DNA from: Yinghuangia elevatio
GTDB taxonomy: Bacteria; Actinomycetota; Actinomycetes; Streptomycetales; Streptomycetaceae
Reading direction: 5' to 3'
Length of the DNA stretch: 16,042 nucleotides
NCBI RefSeq assembly: GCF_040649515.1
Contig: NZ_JBEZFP010000186.1
Span: 1 to 16,042, forward strand
The notes beneath the pieces are model-generated. The model saw nothing but the letters and a program-made list of their open reading frames with translations, made no database searches and was not told the origin of the DNA. Below are positions 6,503 to 13,803 of the stretch, one piece after another; the stretch's first letter is position 1; the number at the start of each line of letters is the position of its first letter. Both the position numbers and the translations under genes were made by a program.

Positions 6503-7168
6503 ATGAGTGTGGACGTACACGCCCTCGCGCCCGACGGCCCCGCCGTCAAACCCAAACTACGCGGTTGGCTTCACCTGGGGACCTTCCCGCTGGCCGTGGC
6601 CGGCGGGATCGTTCTGGTGGCCGTGGCCGACACCACGAAGGCCAGGCTGGCGTGCGCGGTGTTCGCACTGACCGCCGCGATGCTCTTCGGCACCTCGGGT
6701 CTGTACCACCGGGGCAACTGGGGCCCGCGCGGCGAGGCCGTGCTGCGGCGCCTCGACCACGCGAACATCTTCCTGATCATCGCGGGCACCTACACGCCCT
6801 TCTCGATCCTGCTCTTCGGCGTCGACTCGCCGCTGCTGTTCGTGGTCTGGGGCGGTGCCCTCGCGGGCATCTGCTTTCGGGTCTTCTGGATCGGCGCACC
6901 ACGCTGGCTCTACACACCCGTGTACGTCGCGCTCGGATGGGCCGCCGTCTTCTACATCCCCGACTTCCTGCGCGAGGGCGGGGTCGCGGTCCTGGTGCTG
7001 GTGGTGACGGGCGGCCTGCTCTACAGCCTCGGCGCCGTCGTGTACGGGCTCAAGCGCCCGGACCCCTCGCCGCACTGGTTCGGCTTCCACGAGGTCTTCC
7101 ACGCGTTCACGCTCGCGGCGTTCACCGCCCACTACGTGGGCGTCTCGCTGGTGGCGTACACCCAGTAG
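6503..7168 (+). CDS. trhA: PAQR/hemolysin III family membrane protein (TrhA-like)
   Basis: A 221-residue, seven-helix membrane protein of the PAQR superfamily. Bacterial members (hemolysin III, renamed TrhA) are linked to membrane energetics and fluidity; the hemolysin name is historic. The predicted metal site is intact: GTSGLYH (63-69, Ser65 and His69), LDHANIF (84-90, Asp85) and FHEVFH (195-200, His196 and His200). AGTYTPF at 94-100 is also typical. No Shine-Dalgarno precedes the ATG, suggesting a leaderless mRNA. It is divergent from PEPCK and ends at a strong terminator, so it is transcribed alone. It corresponds to M. tuberculosis Rv1085c by family and neighbours. Confidence 0.92.
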   Translation: MSVDVHALAPDGPAVKPKLRGWLHLGTFPLAVAGGIVLVAVADTTKARLACAVFALTAAMLFGTSGLYHRGNWGPRGEAVLRRLDHANIFLIIAGTYTPFSILLFGVDSPLLFVVWGGALAGICFRVFWIGAPRWLYTPVYVALGWAAVFYIPDFLREGGVAVLVLVVTGGLLYSLGAVVYGLKRPDPSPHWFGFHEVFHAFTLAAFTAHYVGVSLVAYTQ

Positions 7169-7273
7169 GCACTGCCCCGCAGGCCCGCAGCCGGCAGCCG
7201 GCAACCGGCAGGCGAACCCCCACCCGACGCACGTACTTTCGCCACACCTCCTGACACGCCGGACACACTTCGT

Positions 7274-7316
7274 GCCGAGGCCCGCATCCCCAGGGATGCG
7301 GGCCTCGGCCGTTTTT
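7274..7316 (+). terminator. Intrinsic terminator of hemolysin III gene
   Basis: A perfect 16-bp stem pairs 7274-7289 with 7294-7309 around CCAG and is followed by TTTTT (7312-7316). It is the most classical Rho-independent terminator in the window, about 105 bp past the stop codon. Confidence 0.92.
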
Positions 7317-7356
7317 GCGTGCTGGGCCCCTGCCCGGAGAGCAGACCGAGGTGCTT

Positions 7357-7420
7357 AATGACAGTAGCACTCTCTTGACAGTTGAAATCTTTTGATAGCT
7401 ACTGTCATTTAACAGCTACT
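7357..7420 (+). promoter_or_regulatory. AT-rich promoter/operator of the exporter gene
   Basis: AATGACAGTAGC (7357-7368) and GCTACTGTCATT (7398-7409) form a perfect 12-bp inverted repeat. Extra half-sites occur: TGACAGT recurs at 7359 and 7376, and AGCTACT at 7397 and 7414, each pair exactly 17 bp apart. A consensus -35, TTGACA (7375-7380), lies inside the array; possible -10 boxes are TAGCTA (7396) or TACTGT (7400), neither with ideal spacing. A repressor bound here would cover the promoter. The nearby tetR gene is the natural candidate. The start codon follows with AAGGGG as ribosome site. Confidence 0.75.
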
Positions 7421-7434
7421 ACCAAGGGGTGGAC

Positions 7435-9030
7435 ATGGACACGACGACGGCGGCCCCCCGCCGGTGGTGGGCCCTCGGCGCGCTGGTCATGGGCGTACTG
7501 GTGCTCGGCTTCGATATGACGATCCTCAACGTCGCGCTGCCGACGATGGCGACGGAGCTGGGGGCGGACACCGGCGACCTGCAGTGGATCGTGGACGCGT
7601 ACACGATCGTCTTCGCGGCGCTGCTGCTGCCCGCGGGCCTGCTCGGCGACCGGTTCGGGCGCAAGAAGCTGATCCTGGTCGGGCTGGGCCTCTTCGGGGC
7701 GGCCTCGCTGCTGGGCACGTTCGCCGACTCGGTGGGCATGGTCGTCGCGGCGCGGGCGCTCATGGGGATCGGCGGGGCGCTGATCATGCCCCTGTCGATG
7801 TCGATCCTGCCGAGCCTGTTCCCGGCCGAGGAGCGCTCGCGGGCGATCTCGCTGTGGGCGGCGGGCATGGCGCTCGGCATGCCGCTCGGGCCGATCCTCG
7901 GCGGCCTGCTGCTCCAGCACTTCTGGTGGGGCTCGGTGTTCCTGCTCAACGTGCCGTTCGTGGTCCTCGCCGGCATCGCGTGCGCGCTGCTGCTGCCGGA
8001 GTCGCGCGACCCGCACGCCGGACGCATCGACGTCCCGGCCTCGGTGTTCGGCGCCGTCGGGCTCGCGGCGCTGGTCTTCGGCGTCATCGAGGCGCCGCGC
8101 CGCGGCTGGGTCGACCCCGTCGTCCTGGTGCTCGCGGCGTCCGGGGTCCTGCTGCTCGCGGCCCTGGTCCTGCGCGAGACGCGCTCGCGGACACCGATGA
8201 TCGACTTCGGGCTCTTCCGCGACCGGCACTTCCTGTGGGGCTCGACGGCCGCGGTGGTTCCGTCGTTCGTGATGGGCGGCGTGTTGTTCGTGCTGCCGCA
8301 GCGGTTCGCGTCCGTCGACGGGTTCGACGCGCTGGGCACCGGCATCCGCCTCGTCCCGTTGATGGGCGGGTTGCTGGTCGCCGCGGTGCTCAGCGACCGG
8401 CTCGTCCCCCACCTCGGGTTCCGGGTGGTCATCCCGGCCGGCCTGCTGCTGCTCGGCGGTGCCGTGCTGCTGGGCTCGACGGGCAGCGCGTCCGACGGAT
8501 ACGGCCTGATCGCCCTGTGGCTGACGCTCGCCGGATTCGGACTCGGCCTGTCACTGGTGCCGGCCACGGACGCGGTGATGGCGACCATCGCGCCGGAGCG
8601 TGCCGGGGTCGGGTCGGCCCTGCTGCAGAGCATGCGGCAGGTCGGCGGCGCGCTGGGCATCGCGCTGCTCGGCAGCCTGCTCGCCGCCGCGTACAGCGAC
8701 CGGCTCGACGCGGTCGGTCCGGCGGACGACTCGGTGGCCGCGGCGGCGCAGGTCGCGTCGCGCACCGGCGACACCGCGCTGCTCGCGGACGCGCAGTCCG
8801 CGTTCGTGCACGGCATGGACCTGGTCCTGCTGGTGTGCGGCGGAGTGTCGGTCGTGGTCGCGCTGCTGGTCGCGGCGTTCCTGCCGGGGCGCCGGGCCGC
8901 GGTCGCGACGGGGGAAGGGACAGAGGAAGAAGGGACAGAGGAAGAAGGAACAGGGGAAGCGGCGCGGGGGGCGCGGCCGGACCGTGCGGCCGACGGTGCC
9001 GCGGGTCCGACGCCTGTGGCATCGGCATGA
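7435..9030 (+). CDS. MFS drug-type exporter, DHA2 (14-helix) family
   Basis: A 531-residue inner-membrane proton antiporter of the EmrB/QacA (DHA2) family, close in style to LfrA/SmvA exporters of cationic drugs and biocides; the substrate here is unknown. Motifs seen: FDMTILNVALP in helix 1 (27-37), motif A GDRFGRKK (71-78), and antiporter motif C around GMPLGPILGG (148-157). About fourteen hydrophobic segments follow in order. The last 40 residues are a hydrophilic tail with EGTEEEGTEEEGT, encoded by 15-bp tandem repeats. ATG at 7435 has AAGGGG 5 bases upstream; an in-frame GTG at 7429 overlaps that site and is less likely. A tetR gene follows 62 bp later, and the upstream operator suggests repression by its product. 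Confidence 0.93.
   Translation: MDTTTAAPRRWWALGALVMGVLVLGFDMTILNVALPTMATELGADTGDLQWIVDAYTIVFAALLLPAGLLGDRFGRKKLILVGLGLFGAASLLGTFADSVGMVVAARALMGIGGALIMPLSMSILPSLFPAEERSRAISLWAAGMALGMPLGPILGGLLLQHFWWGSVFLLNVPFVVLAGIACALLLPESRDPHAGRIDVPASVFGAVGLAALVFGVIEAPRRGWVDPVVLVLAASGVLLLAALVLRETRSRTPMIDFGLFRDRHFLWGSTAAVVPSFVMGGVLFVLPQRFASVDGFDALGTGIRLVPLMGGLLVAAVLSDRLVPHLGFRVVIPAGLLLLGGAVLLGSTGSASDGYGLIALWLTLAGFGLGLSLVPATDAVMATIAPERAGVGSALLQSMRQVGGALGIALLGSLLAAAYSDRLDAVGPADDSVAAAAQVASRTGDTALLADAQSAFVHGMDLVLLVCGGVSVVVALLVAAFLPGRRAAVATGEGTEEEGTEEEGTGEAARGARPDRAADGAAGPTPVASA
8916..8960 (+). repeat. 15-bp tandem repeat in exporter tail
   Basis: Unit AGGGACAGAGGAAGA occurs twice exactly (8916-8930, 8931-8945), and a third, degenerate copy follows to 8960. 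It encodes the acidic EGTEE repeat in the cytoplasmic C-terminal tail. The purine-rich, lower-GC run stands out from its surroundings. Confidence 0.85.
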
Positions 9031-9092
9031 CACGGGAGGTGCGCCCCCGCTCGTGTTCCGGGCGGCGGGGGCGCTGCCCGACAATGGCGTCC

Positions 9093-9725
9093 ATGACCTC
9101 GAAGGCCGGCCCGCCACAGTCCTCCGTACTCCCGGAACCCCCGCTCGGCCTGCGCGAGCGCAAGAAGCGGCGGACCCGCGAGGCGATCCGGCGCGAGGCG
9201 TACCGGCTCTTCCGCGAGCAGGGGTACGACGCGACCACGGTCGACCAGATCGCCGACGCGGCCGAGGTGTCGCCCAGCACGTTCTTCCGGTACTTCCCGA
9301 CCAAGGAAGACGTCGTGCTGACGGACGAGTACGACCCGGCGATCATGCAGGCGCTGCGCGCGGTGGCGCCCGGCACGCCGATTGTCGAAACGGTTCGGCA
9401 GGCCGTTCTGGGACCGCTGCGGGCGATGATGGACGACGGCCGCGCGGAGATGGAGATCCGGATGCGCCTCGCGGTGGCCGAGCCGGCCGTGCAGGCCCGC
9501 TCGTACCACCAGCAGCGCGAGACGATGCGGATGATGGCCGAGGTGTTCGCGGAGCGTTCCGGACGGGACCCCGACGACCCGCAGCCGCGGTACGCGGCGG
9601 CGACGGTCGTCGGGGTGCTCAACGAGTCGATGCTGCTGTGGGCGGAAAACGGCTTCGTCCGCGACCCGGTCGAGGTGGTCGACGAGGCGCTCCGCTTCCT
9701 CGCGTCGGGCCTGCACACGATGTAG
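9093..9725 (+). CDS. TetR-family transcriptional regulator
   Basis: A 210-residue one-component repressor. The DNA-binding region runs from about residue 20 to 75: RERKKRRTREAIRREAYRLF, then ATTVDQIADAAEVSPSTFFRYFPTKEDVV with the classic helix-turn-helix. The C-terminal half is helical and would bind a small ligand and dimerise. It lies 62 bp after the exporter gene on the same strand and probably controls it through the upstream operator. ATG at 9084 (same frame, three codons earlier) is an alternative start; neither has a good ribosome site. GACAAT at 9080-9085 could be the -10 of a leaderless mRNA starting at 9093. The ligand cannot be inferred. Confidence 0.92.
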   Translation: MTSKAGPPQSSVLPEPPLGLRERKKRRTREAIRREAYRLFREQGYDATTVDQIADAAEVSPSTFFRYFPTKEDVVLTDEYDPAIMQALRAVAPGTPIVETVRQAVLGPLRAMMDDGRAEMEIRMRLAVAEPAVQARSYHQQRETMRMMAEVFAERSGRDPDDPQPRYAAATVVGVLNESMLLWAENGFVRDPVEVVDEALRFLASGLHTM

Positions 9726-9755
9726 CGGACGGGCCGCCGCGGGGTGCGGCGACGG

Positions 9756-9777
9756 CCATGGCCGCATACGGCCGTGG
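9756..9777. terminator. Shared hairpin between convergent tetR and mannosyltransferase genes
   Basis: CCATGGCCG (9756-9764) pairs with CGGCCGTGG (9769-9777), 9 bp with one G-T pair, around the loop CATA. It sits in the 96-bp gap where the two genes meet tail to tail and could stop both. No U-tract is present. Confidence 0.4.
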
Positions 9778-9821
9778 TACGCGGCGGTCCGGGCACACAC
9801 AACCGCGGTGCGCGGCGGCGG

Positions 9822-11051
9822 TCAGGGCGCGCGGCTGCCGCTCACCGGCGCGGCCGACCGCCGTGGCACAAGGACCGCGGCGGCCGGCCGGGCCGCCCGC
9901 CGCGCCTGCCACGCGGCGAACGCCAGGAAGCCGAGACCGAACAGGATGTACCAGGCCGAGAGCACGGTCTGCCAGGGCGCGAAGTCCAGTTCCACATAAG
10001 GCACATGCGGAACCGCCCAGACCGCGAAGGTCCAGAAGACCGCGACGGCGGCCAGGGCACGACGGGCATCGGCCCACAGCAGTACGGCGATCGGTACGCA
10101 CCACACCCAGTGGTGGGTCCACGCGATAGGAGCCATCAGCAGACCGGTCATCGCGCACACCGGCAGGCCCCACCGGTCCCCCAGCCGGCGATGGGCGAAG
10201 ACCGCGCACGCCAGCCCGGCCACCGCGACGACGGCGACCAGCAGGAACCACGCCTTGTCGGGCTCGCGGGTGTGCGTGATGCGCACGACCAGGCCGCGGA
10301 TCGACTGGTTGGCCGCGTTCTCCAGGCGGCCCACGCGGTTGGCGTCCCAGACCAGTTCGCCCCAGAAGCGGCGGCTCGCGTCGGGCAGGGCCAGTACGCC
10401 GACCAGGACTGTGGCGGCGAACGTGACGGTGGCGACGGCGGCTTCGCGGAACCTGCGGGTCAGCAGCAGGTAGAGCACGAAGATGCCGGGTGTCACCTTC
10501 ATTCCGGCGGCGATGCCCAGCGCGAACCCGCGTGTGCGGGCGGTGGCGGGGCGGGTGAAGTCGGCGAGGACCAGCGCGAGCAGGAGCAGGTTGATCTGGC
10601 CGTAGCGGAAGGTGGTGAAGACCGGTTCGGCCCACATGCCGACGGCGGTGACGACCACGGCGACGGTGGTGCGGCGGCGGCCGTCGATGCCGGCTAGGCG
10701 GCAGGAGAGCAGGGCCACCACGAGCAGCAGCGCGATGTTGAGGCCGATCACGGTGAGCCGGAGGGCCTCGTACGGCGGCAGGATCAGCACGGTGAACAGC
10801 AGTGCGGCGAACGGCGGATAGGTCGCGGGCAGGTTGTGCGGCGTGGCCAGCGGGCCGTACAGGTCGACGCCGGCCGCGACCGCGGCACCTTCGGCGCGGT
10901 AGACCACCAGGTCGACCATCGACGGCTTGGTCAGGCCCCGCACCCCGAGGTAGACGACGACCGACGCGGCCAAGGCGAGCAGCGCCCAAGCGGGCGGCGT
11001 GCCCTTGCGAGCGAGTGACAACTTTTCCCGGAACACCACGAATCCGCGCAT
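9822..11051 (-). CDS. GT87-type polyprenol-phosphate-mannose mannosyltransferase
   Basis: A 409-residue multi-pass membrane protein of the DUF2029/GT87 family, which includes mycobacterial PimE and Rv2181. These GT-C enzymes move mannose from polyprenol-phosphate-mannose to a lipid-linked or secreted acceptor on the outer face of the membrane. Family signs are MVDLVVYRAEG (45-55, probable catalytic Asp47), ATYPPFAALLF (76-86), FRYGQINLLLL and AGMKVTPGIFVLYLL in later helices. The acceptor is unknown. ATG at 11051 was chosen for GGGGGA 9 bases upstream; the frame stays open to 11114 but that stretch covers the operator. It has its own promoter region with two palindromes. Confidence 0.87.
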   Translation of the reverse strand: MRGFVVFREKLSLARKGTPPAWALLALAASVVVYLGVRGLTKPSMVDLVVYRAEGAAVAAGVDLYGPLATPHNLPATYPPFAALLFTVLILPPYEALRLTVIGLNIALLLVVALLSCRLAGIDGRRRTTVAVVVTAVGMWAEPVFTTFRYGQINLLLLALVLADFTRPATARTRGFALGIAAGMKVTPGIFVLYLLLTRRFREAAVATVTFAATVLVGVLALPDASRRFWGELVWDANRVGRLENAANQSIRGLVVRITHTREPDKAWFLLVAVVAVAGLACAVFAHRRLGDRWGLPVCAMTGLLMAPIAWTHHWVWCVPIAVLLWADARRALAAVAVFWTFAVWAVPHVPYVELDFAPWQTVLSAWYILFGLGFLAFAAWQARRAARPAAAVLVPRRSAAPVSGSRAP

Positions 11052-11090
11052 GAGCCGACATCCCCCAGAGCTGGTTCTGCAGGAGAGAGC

Positions 11091-11131
11091 ATACTCAGTA
11101 TGCATGCGAATCACGATACTCAGTATGCATG
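11091..11131 (-). promoter_or_regulatory. Two identical palindromic operators upstream of the mannosyltransferase gene
   Basis: ATACTCAGTATGCATG occurs twice, at 11091-11106 and 11116-11131, exactly 25 bp apart. The core ATACTCAGTAT is a perfect 11-bp palindrome in each. They sit 40-80 bp upstream of the ATG in a locally AT-rich patch, where the promoter should be; TACTGA and CATACT on the minus strand lie 17 bp apart and could be -35 and -10. The regulator is unknown; the size of the palindrome would suit a small winged-helix dimer. Confidence 0.75.
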
Positions 11132-11173
11132 TACGCCATGCGAATTCTGGTGTTACGTCACGAAACCATAGCG

Positions 11174-13348
11174 TTACCCAGCGTCGCGACTACCGACCTG
11201 AGCGGCGAGTTCCGCCGCGTCGCCGGTCGGCGCCCGGCACACGAAGTGCCTGCACACGTACGCAGCCGGGTGCCCGTCCTGCAGCGGACGGTCGCGCAGC
11301 AGCGCCACCGGGCCGCCGCCGTCCTCCGCGGGCTCACCCACCGCGACCACCGCTCCCGGGGCCGTCGCCATCAGAGCGACACGGCGCAGTACACGCGTCG
11401 CCGCTTCGTCGAACGGGCCCACCACCGCGATCTCGCGCGGGCCGTCGAGCCACGCCTCGGCCACCGCGAGACCCCAGCCGATCGCGCGCGGCGCCTGCCG
11501 GCCGAGCGGGCTCACCAGGCCGAGGGCGACCCCGGCGGCGTCGCGGTGCTCGGCGGAGCCGGTGTACGCCGCGTACGACAGCAGCGCGCCCGCCGCCGCG
11601 GTCCAGCCGGACGGCGTCGCGTTGTCCGTCGGGTCCTGCGGGCGCCGGAACAACTGCTCGGCGTCGTCCGCGGTGTCGAAGAACTCCCCGTTCTCGCCGG
11701 TGAAATGGCCCAGTACCACGTCGAGCAGGACACCCGCGAAGGTCAGCCACACGTCGTCCGAGGTGACCGCGTACAGCGCGAGGAAGCCCTCGGCGGTGTC
11801 CGCGTAGTCCTCCAGGACACCCGCGTTCGGCCCGGCGCGGCCGTCACGCGAGGTACGCGCCAGCCGATCGCCCCAGTCCTGGCCGTGGTCGTCGCTGTCT
11901 TCGTCCCGGAGTTCGTCCCGGAGTTCGCCCCGGAGTTCGTCCCGGTGTTCGTCGCCGTGGTCGTCGCCGTGCTCGGCAGCGGTGTCCACGGGTGCCGCCC
12001 CGGGGGCGCCCAGGTGCACGCTGACCAGCAGGTCGCCCGCCGCGATGGCGGCCTCGACCAGGTCCGGCCGGTCGAACAGCGCGCCGGCCTCGGCCAGTGC
12101 GGCGATGGCCAGGCCGTTCCAGGCCGCCACCACCTTGTCGTCGCGCGCCGGCCGACTGCGTTCGGCGCGGGCGCGGAACAACCGCTCGCGTACCGACTCG
12201 TAGCGGGCCGGGTCCTCAGGGTCGGCGAGCAACTGCAGGACCGACATGCCGTGCTCGAACGTACCGGTCTCGGTGACCTCGAACAGCTGTGCCGCCCAGG
12301 CCCCGTCGTCCGGCCCGAGCACCTCGGCGAGCTGGTCGGGAGTCCAGGCGTAGAAGGCGCCCTCCGTGGACTTGCCGGCCGCGTCCAAGCTGTCGGCGTC
12401 CAGCGCGGACGCGAACCCGCCCTCCGGCGTGCGCAGTTCGCGGACCAGGAAGTCGGCGCTCTCCAGGGCGATCCGGCGGGCGAAGGCCGAGCCGGTGGTG
12501 CGCCACAGGTGCGTGTAGACGCGGATCAGCAGCGCGTTGTCGTACAGCATCTTCTCGAAGTGCGGAACGATCCATTCCGCATCGACGGAGTACCGGGCGA
12601 AGCCGCCGCCGAGCTGGTCGTACATACCGCCGCGCGCCATCGCCGAGCAGGAGTGCTCGACCATGTCGAGCGCGGCCCGCTCACCGGTGCGCGCGTGGTG
12701 CCGCAGCAGGAACTCCAACAGCATCGACGGCGGAAACTTCGGGGCCCCGCCGAACCCGCCGCGCGCCTCGTCGTAGTCGCGGAGGCTCGCCCGCAGCGCG
12801 GCGTCCAGGTCCTCGACGCCCGGGGGCTGCGCCCCCACCAGCCCGCCGCGCGGGGCGGCCAGCTCCTGCGCCACCTTGGCACCGCTCGCCACCACGTCGT
12901 CGCGGCGCTCCCGCCACGCGTCGACGACGGCCTCCAGCAACTGCCGAAAACTCGGCATGCCGTGCCGGGGCGCGGGCGGGTAGTACGTCCCGCAGTAGAA
13001 CGGCTCGCCGTCCGGTGTGCAGAACACCGTCATCGGCCACCCGCCCTGGCCGGTCATGCGGGTGGTGGCCTCCATGTAGACCGCGTCGACGTCGGGGCGT
13101 TCCTCACGGTCGACCTTGACGGCCACGAAGTGCTCGTTCAGGTACGCCGCAAGCTCCGCGTCCTCGAACGATTCGTGCGCCATCACATGACACCAGTGGC
13201 ACGCCGCGTACCCGACACTCAGCAGAATCGGCACATCCCGCCGCCGCGCCTCCGCGAACGCCGCCTCCCCCCAAGGCCACCAGTCGACAGGGTTGTCCGC
13301 GTGCTGCAGCAGATACGGCGAGGTCGATCCCGCAAGGCGGTTGCTCAT
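11174..13348 (-). CDS. DUF255/YyaL-type protein with thioredoxin-like domain
   Basis: A 724-residue protein with an N-terminal thioredoxin-fold domain (DUF255) and a C-terminal alpha/alpha-barrel like N-acylglucosamine 2-epimerases. The N-terminus LAGSTSPYLLQHADNPVDW is the family signature. The CxxC-type centre is Cys50-His-Trp-Cys53 (YAACHWCHVMAHESFED). Conserved blocks such as GGWPMTVFCTPD, GGFGGAPKFP and DQLGGGFARYS follow. The biochemical role of the family is not settled. Residues 460-483 are an extra acidic tetrapeptide repeat. ATG at 13348 has GAGG 8 bases upstream; the frame stays open far upstream through unrelated sequence. It follows the small membrane-protein gene by 29 bp, as an operon, and matches M. 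tuberculosis Rv1084. Confidence 0.92.
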   Translation of the reverse strand: MSNRLAGSTSPYLLQHADNPVDWWPWGEAAFAEARRRDVPILLSVGYAACHWCHVMAHESFEDAELAAYLNEHFVAVKVDREERPDVDAVYMEATTRMTGQGGWPMTVFCTPDGEPFYCGTYYPPAPRHGMPSFRQLLEAVVDAWRERRDDVVASGAKVAQELAAPRGGLVGAQPPGVEDLDAALRASLRDYDEARGGFGGAPKFPPSMLLEFLLRHHARTGERAALDMVEHSCSAMARGGMYDQLGGGFARYSVDAEWIVPHFEKMLYDNALLIRVYTHLWRTTGSAFARRIALESADFLVRELRTPEGGFASALDADSLDAAGKSTEGAFYAWTPDQLAEVLGPDDGAWAAQLFEVTETGTFEHGMSVLQLLADPEDPARYESVRERLFRARAERSRPARDDKVVAAWNGLAIAALAEAGALFDRPDLVEAAIAAGDLLVSVHLGAPGAAPVDTAAEHGDDHGDEHRDELRGELRDELRDEDSDDHGQDWGDRLARTSRDGRAGPNAGVLEDYADTAEGFLALYAVTSDDVWLTFAGVLLDVVLGHFTGENGEFFDTADDAEQLFRRPQDPTDNATPSGWTAAAGALLSYAAYTGSAEHRDAAGVALGLVSPLGRQAPRAIGWGLAVAEAWLDGPREIAVVGPFDEAATRVLRRVALMATAPGAVVAVGEPAEDGGGPVALLRDRPLQDGHPAAYVCRHFVCRAPTGDAAELAAQVGSRDAG
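11900..11971 (-). repeat. Six-copy 12-bp tandem repeat inside the DUF255 gene
   Basis: Six units of 12 bases, consensus TTCGTCCCGGAG on the plus strand, run without gap from 11900 to 11971. Read on the minus strand they encode HGDD, HGDE, HRDE, LRGE, LRDE, LRDE. The unit is a whole number of codons, so copy-number change keeps the frame. The repeat sits between two family-conserved regions as an insertion. Confidence 0.9.
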
Positions 13349-13377
13349 ACCGCCATCCTCGCAGGACGACCACCCGC

Positions 13378-13665
13378 CTACTTGGCGCCGTTGTCCTGTG
13401 TCTTGCGGTTGTCTGCGGCGTCGGCGGGGTTTTCGGGGTCGGGGGTGGCGGCGTCGGGGGTTTCGTCGGAGGCGGAGGTGCGCTGGACGGGGAGGTCGCG
13501 TTGGATCGGCGCCTCCTCGAAATTGACGCGGCGGATCTGCTTGTTCATGGAGCGGAGCAGCAGCCAGGTCGCCGCCGCCAGGACCGCGACGACGGTGAAC
13601 CCCAACAGGCCGGGGGTGACCTTGTCCTCCTCCAGCGCGGCAAGCTGCAGGGCGAGGTCGGTCAT
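13378..13665 (-). CDS. Small single-pass membrane protein (Rv1083-like)
   Basis: A 95-residue protein of unknown function. Residues 18-38 (TPGLLGFTVVAVLAAATWLLL) are one transmembrane helix, followed by a basic stretch RSMNKQIRRVNFEE and a disordered Asp/Pro-rich tail. ATG at 13665 has GGAGGA 5 bases upstream. The gene lies between mca and the DUF255 gene on the same strand, like Rv1083 in mycobacteria, and is probably cotranscribed with DUF255. The constant position suggests a shared process, but no function can be given. Confidence 0.87.
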   Translation of the reverse strand: MTDLALQLAALEEDKVTPGLLGFTVVAVLAAATWLLLRSMNKQIRRVNFEEAPIQRDLPVQRTSASDETPDAATPDPENPADAADNRKTQDNGAK

Positions 13666-13703
13666 GGGGTTCCTCCAGTCGACGGATGCGGCGGGCGAAC
13701 GCG

Positions 13704-13763
13704 GACGGCCGCCCCTCAAGGGTCGCACGCGCTTGTGCGCATGAGAAAAGAGGGGCGGCCGTC
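13704..13763 (-). terminator. Long hairpin between mca and the small membrane-protein gene
   Basis: GACGGCCGCCCCTC (13704-13717) and its perfect 14-bp complement (13750-13763) enclose 32 bases that include a smaller GCAC/GTGC hairpin. It lies 41 bp past the mca stop and 39 bp before the next start, so it would separate mca from the downstream pair or attenuate read-through. Confidence 0.75.
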
Positions 13764-13803
13764 AGGTCGCTCGTATGGGGGACGGCGCGCCGCGCCGGGT
13801 CGC

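Noticed and set aside
11129..13744. An 871-codon plus-strand frame opposite the DUF255 gene
   Set aside because: Antisense shadow of a well-supported gene with normal family motifs on the minus strand.
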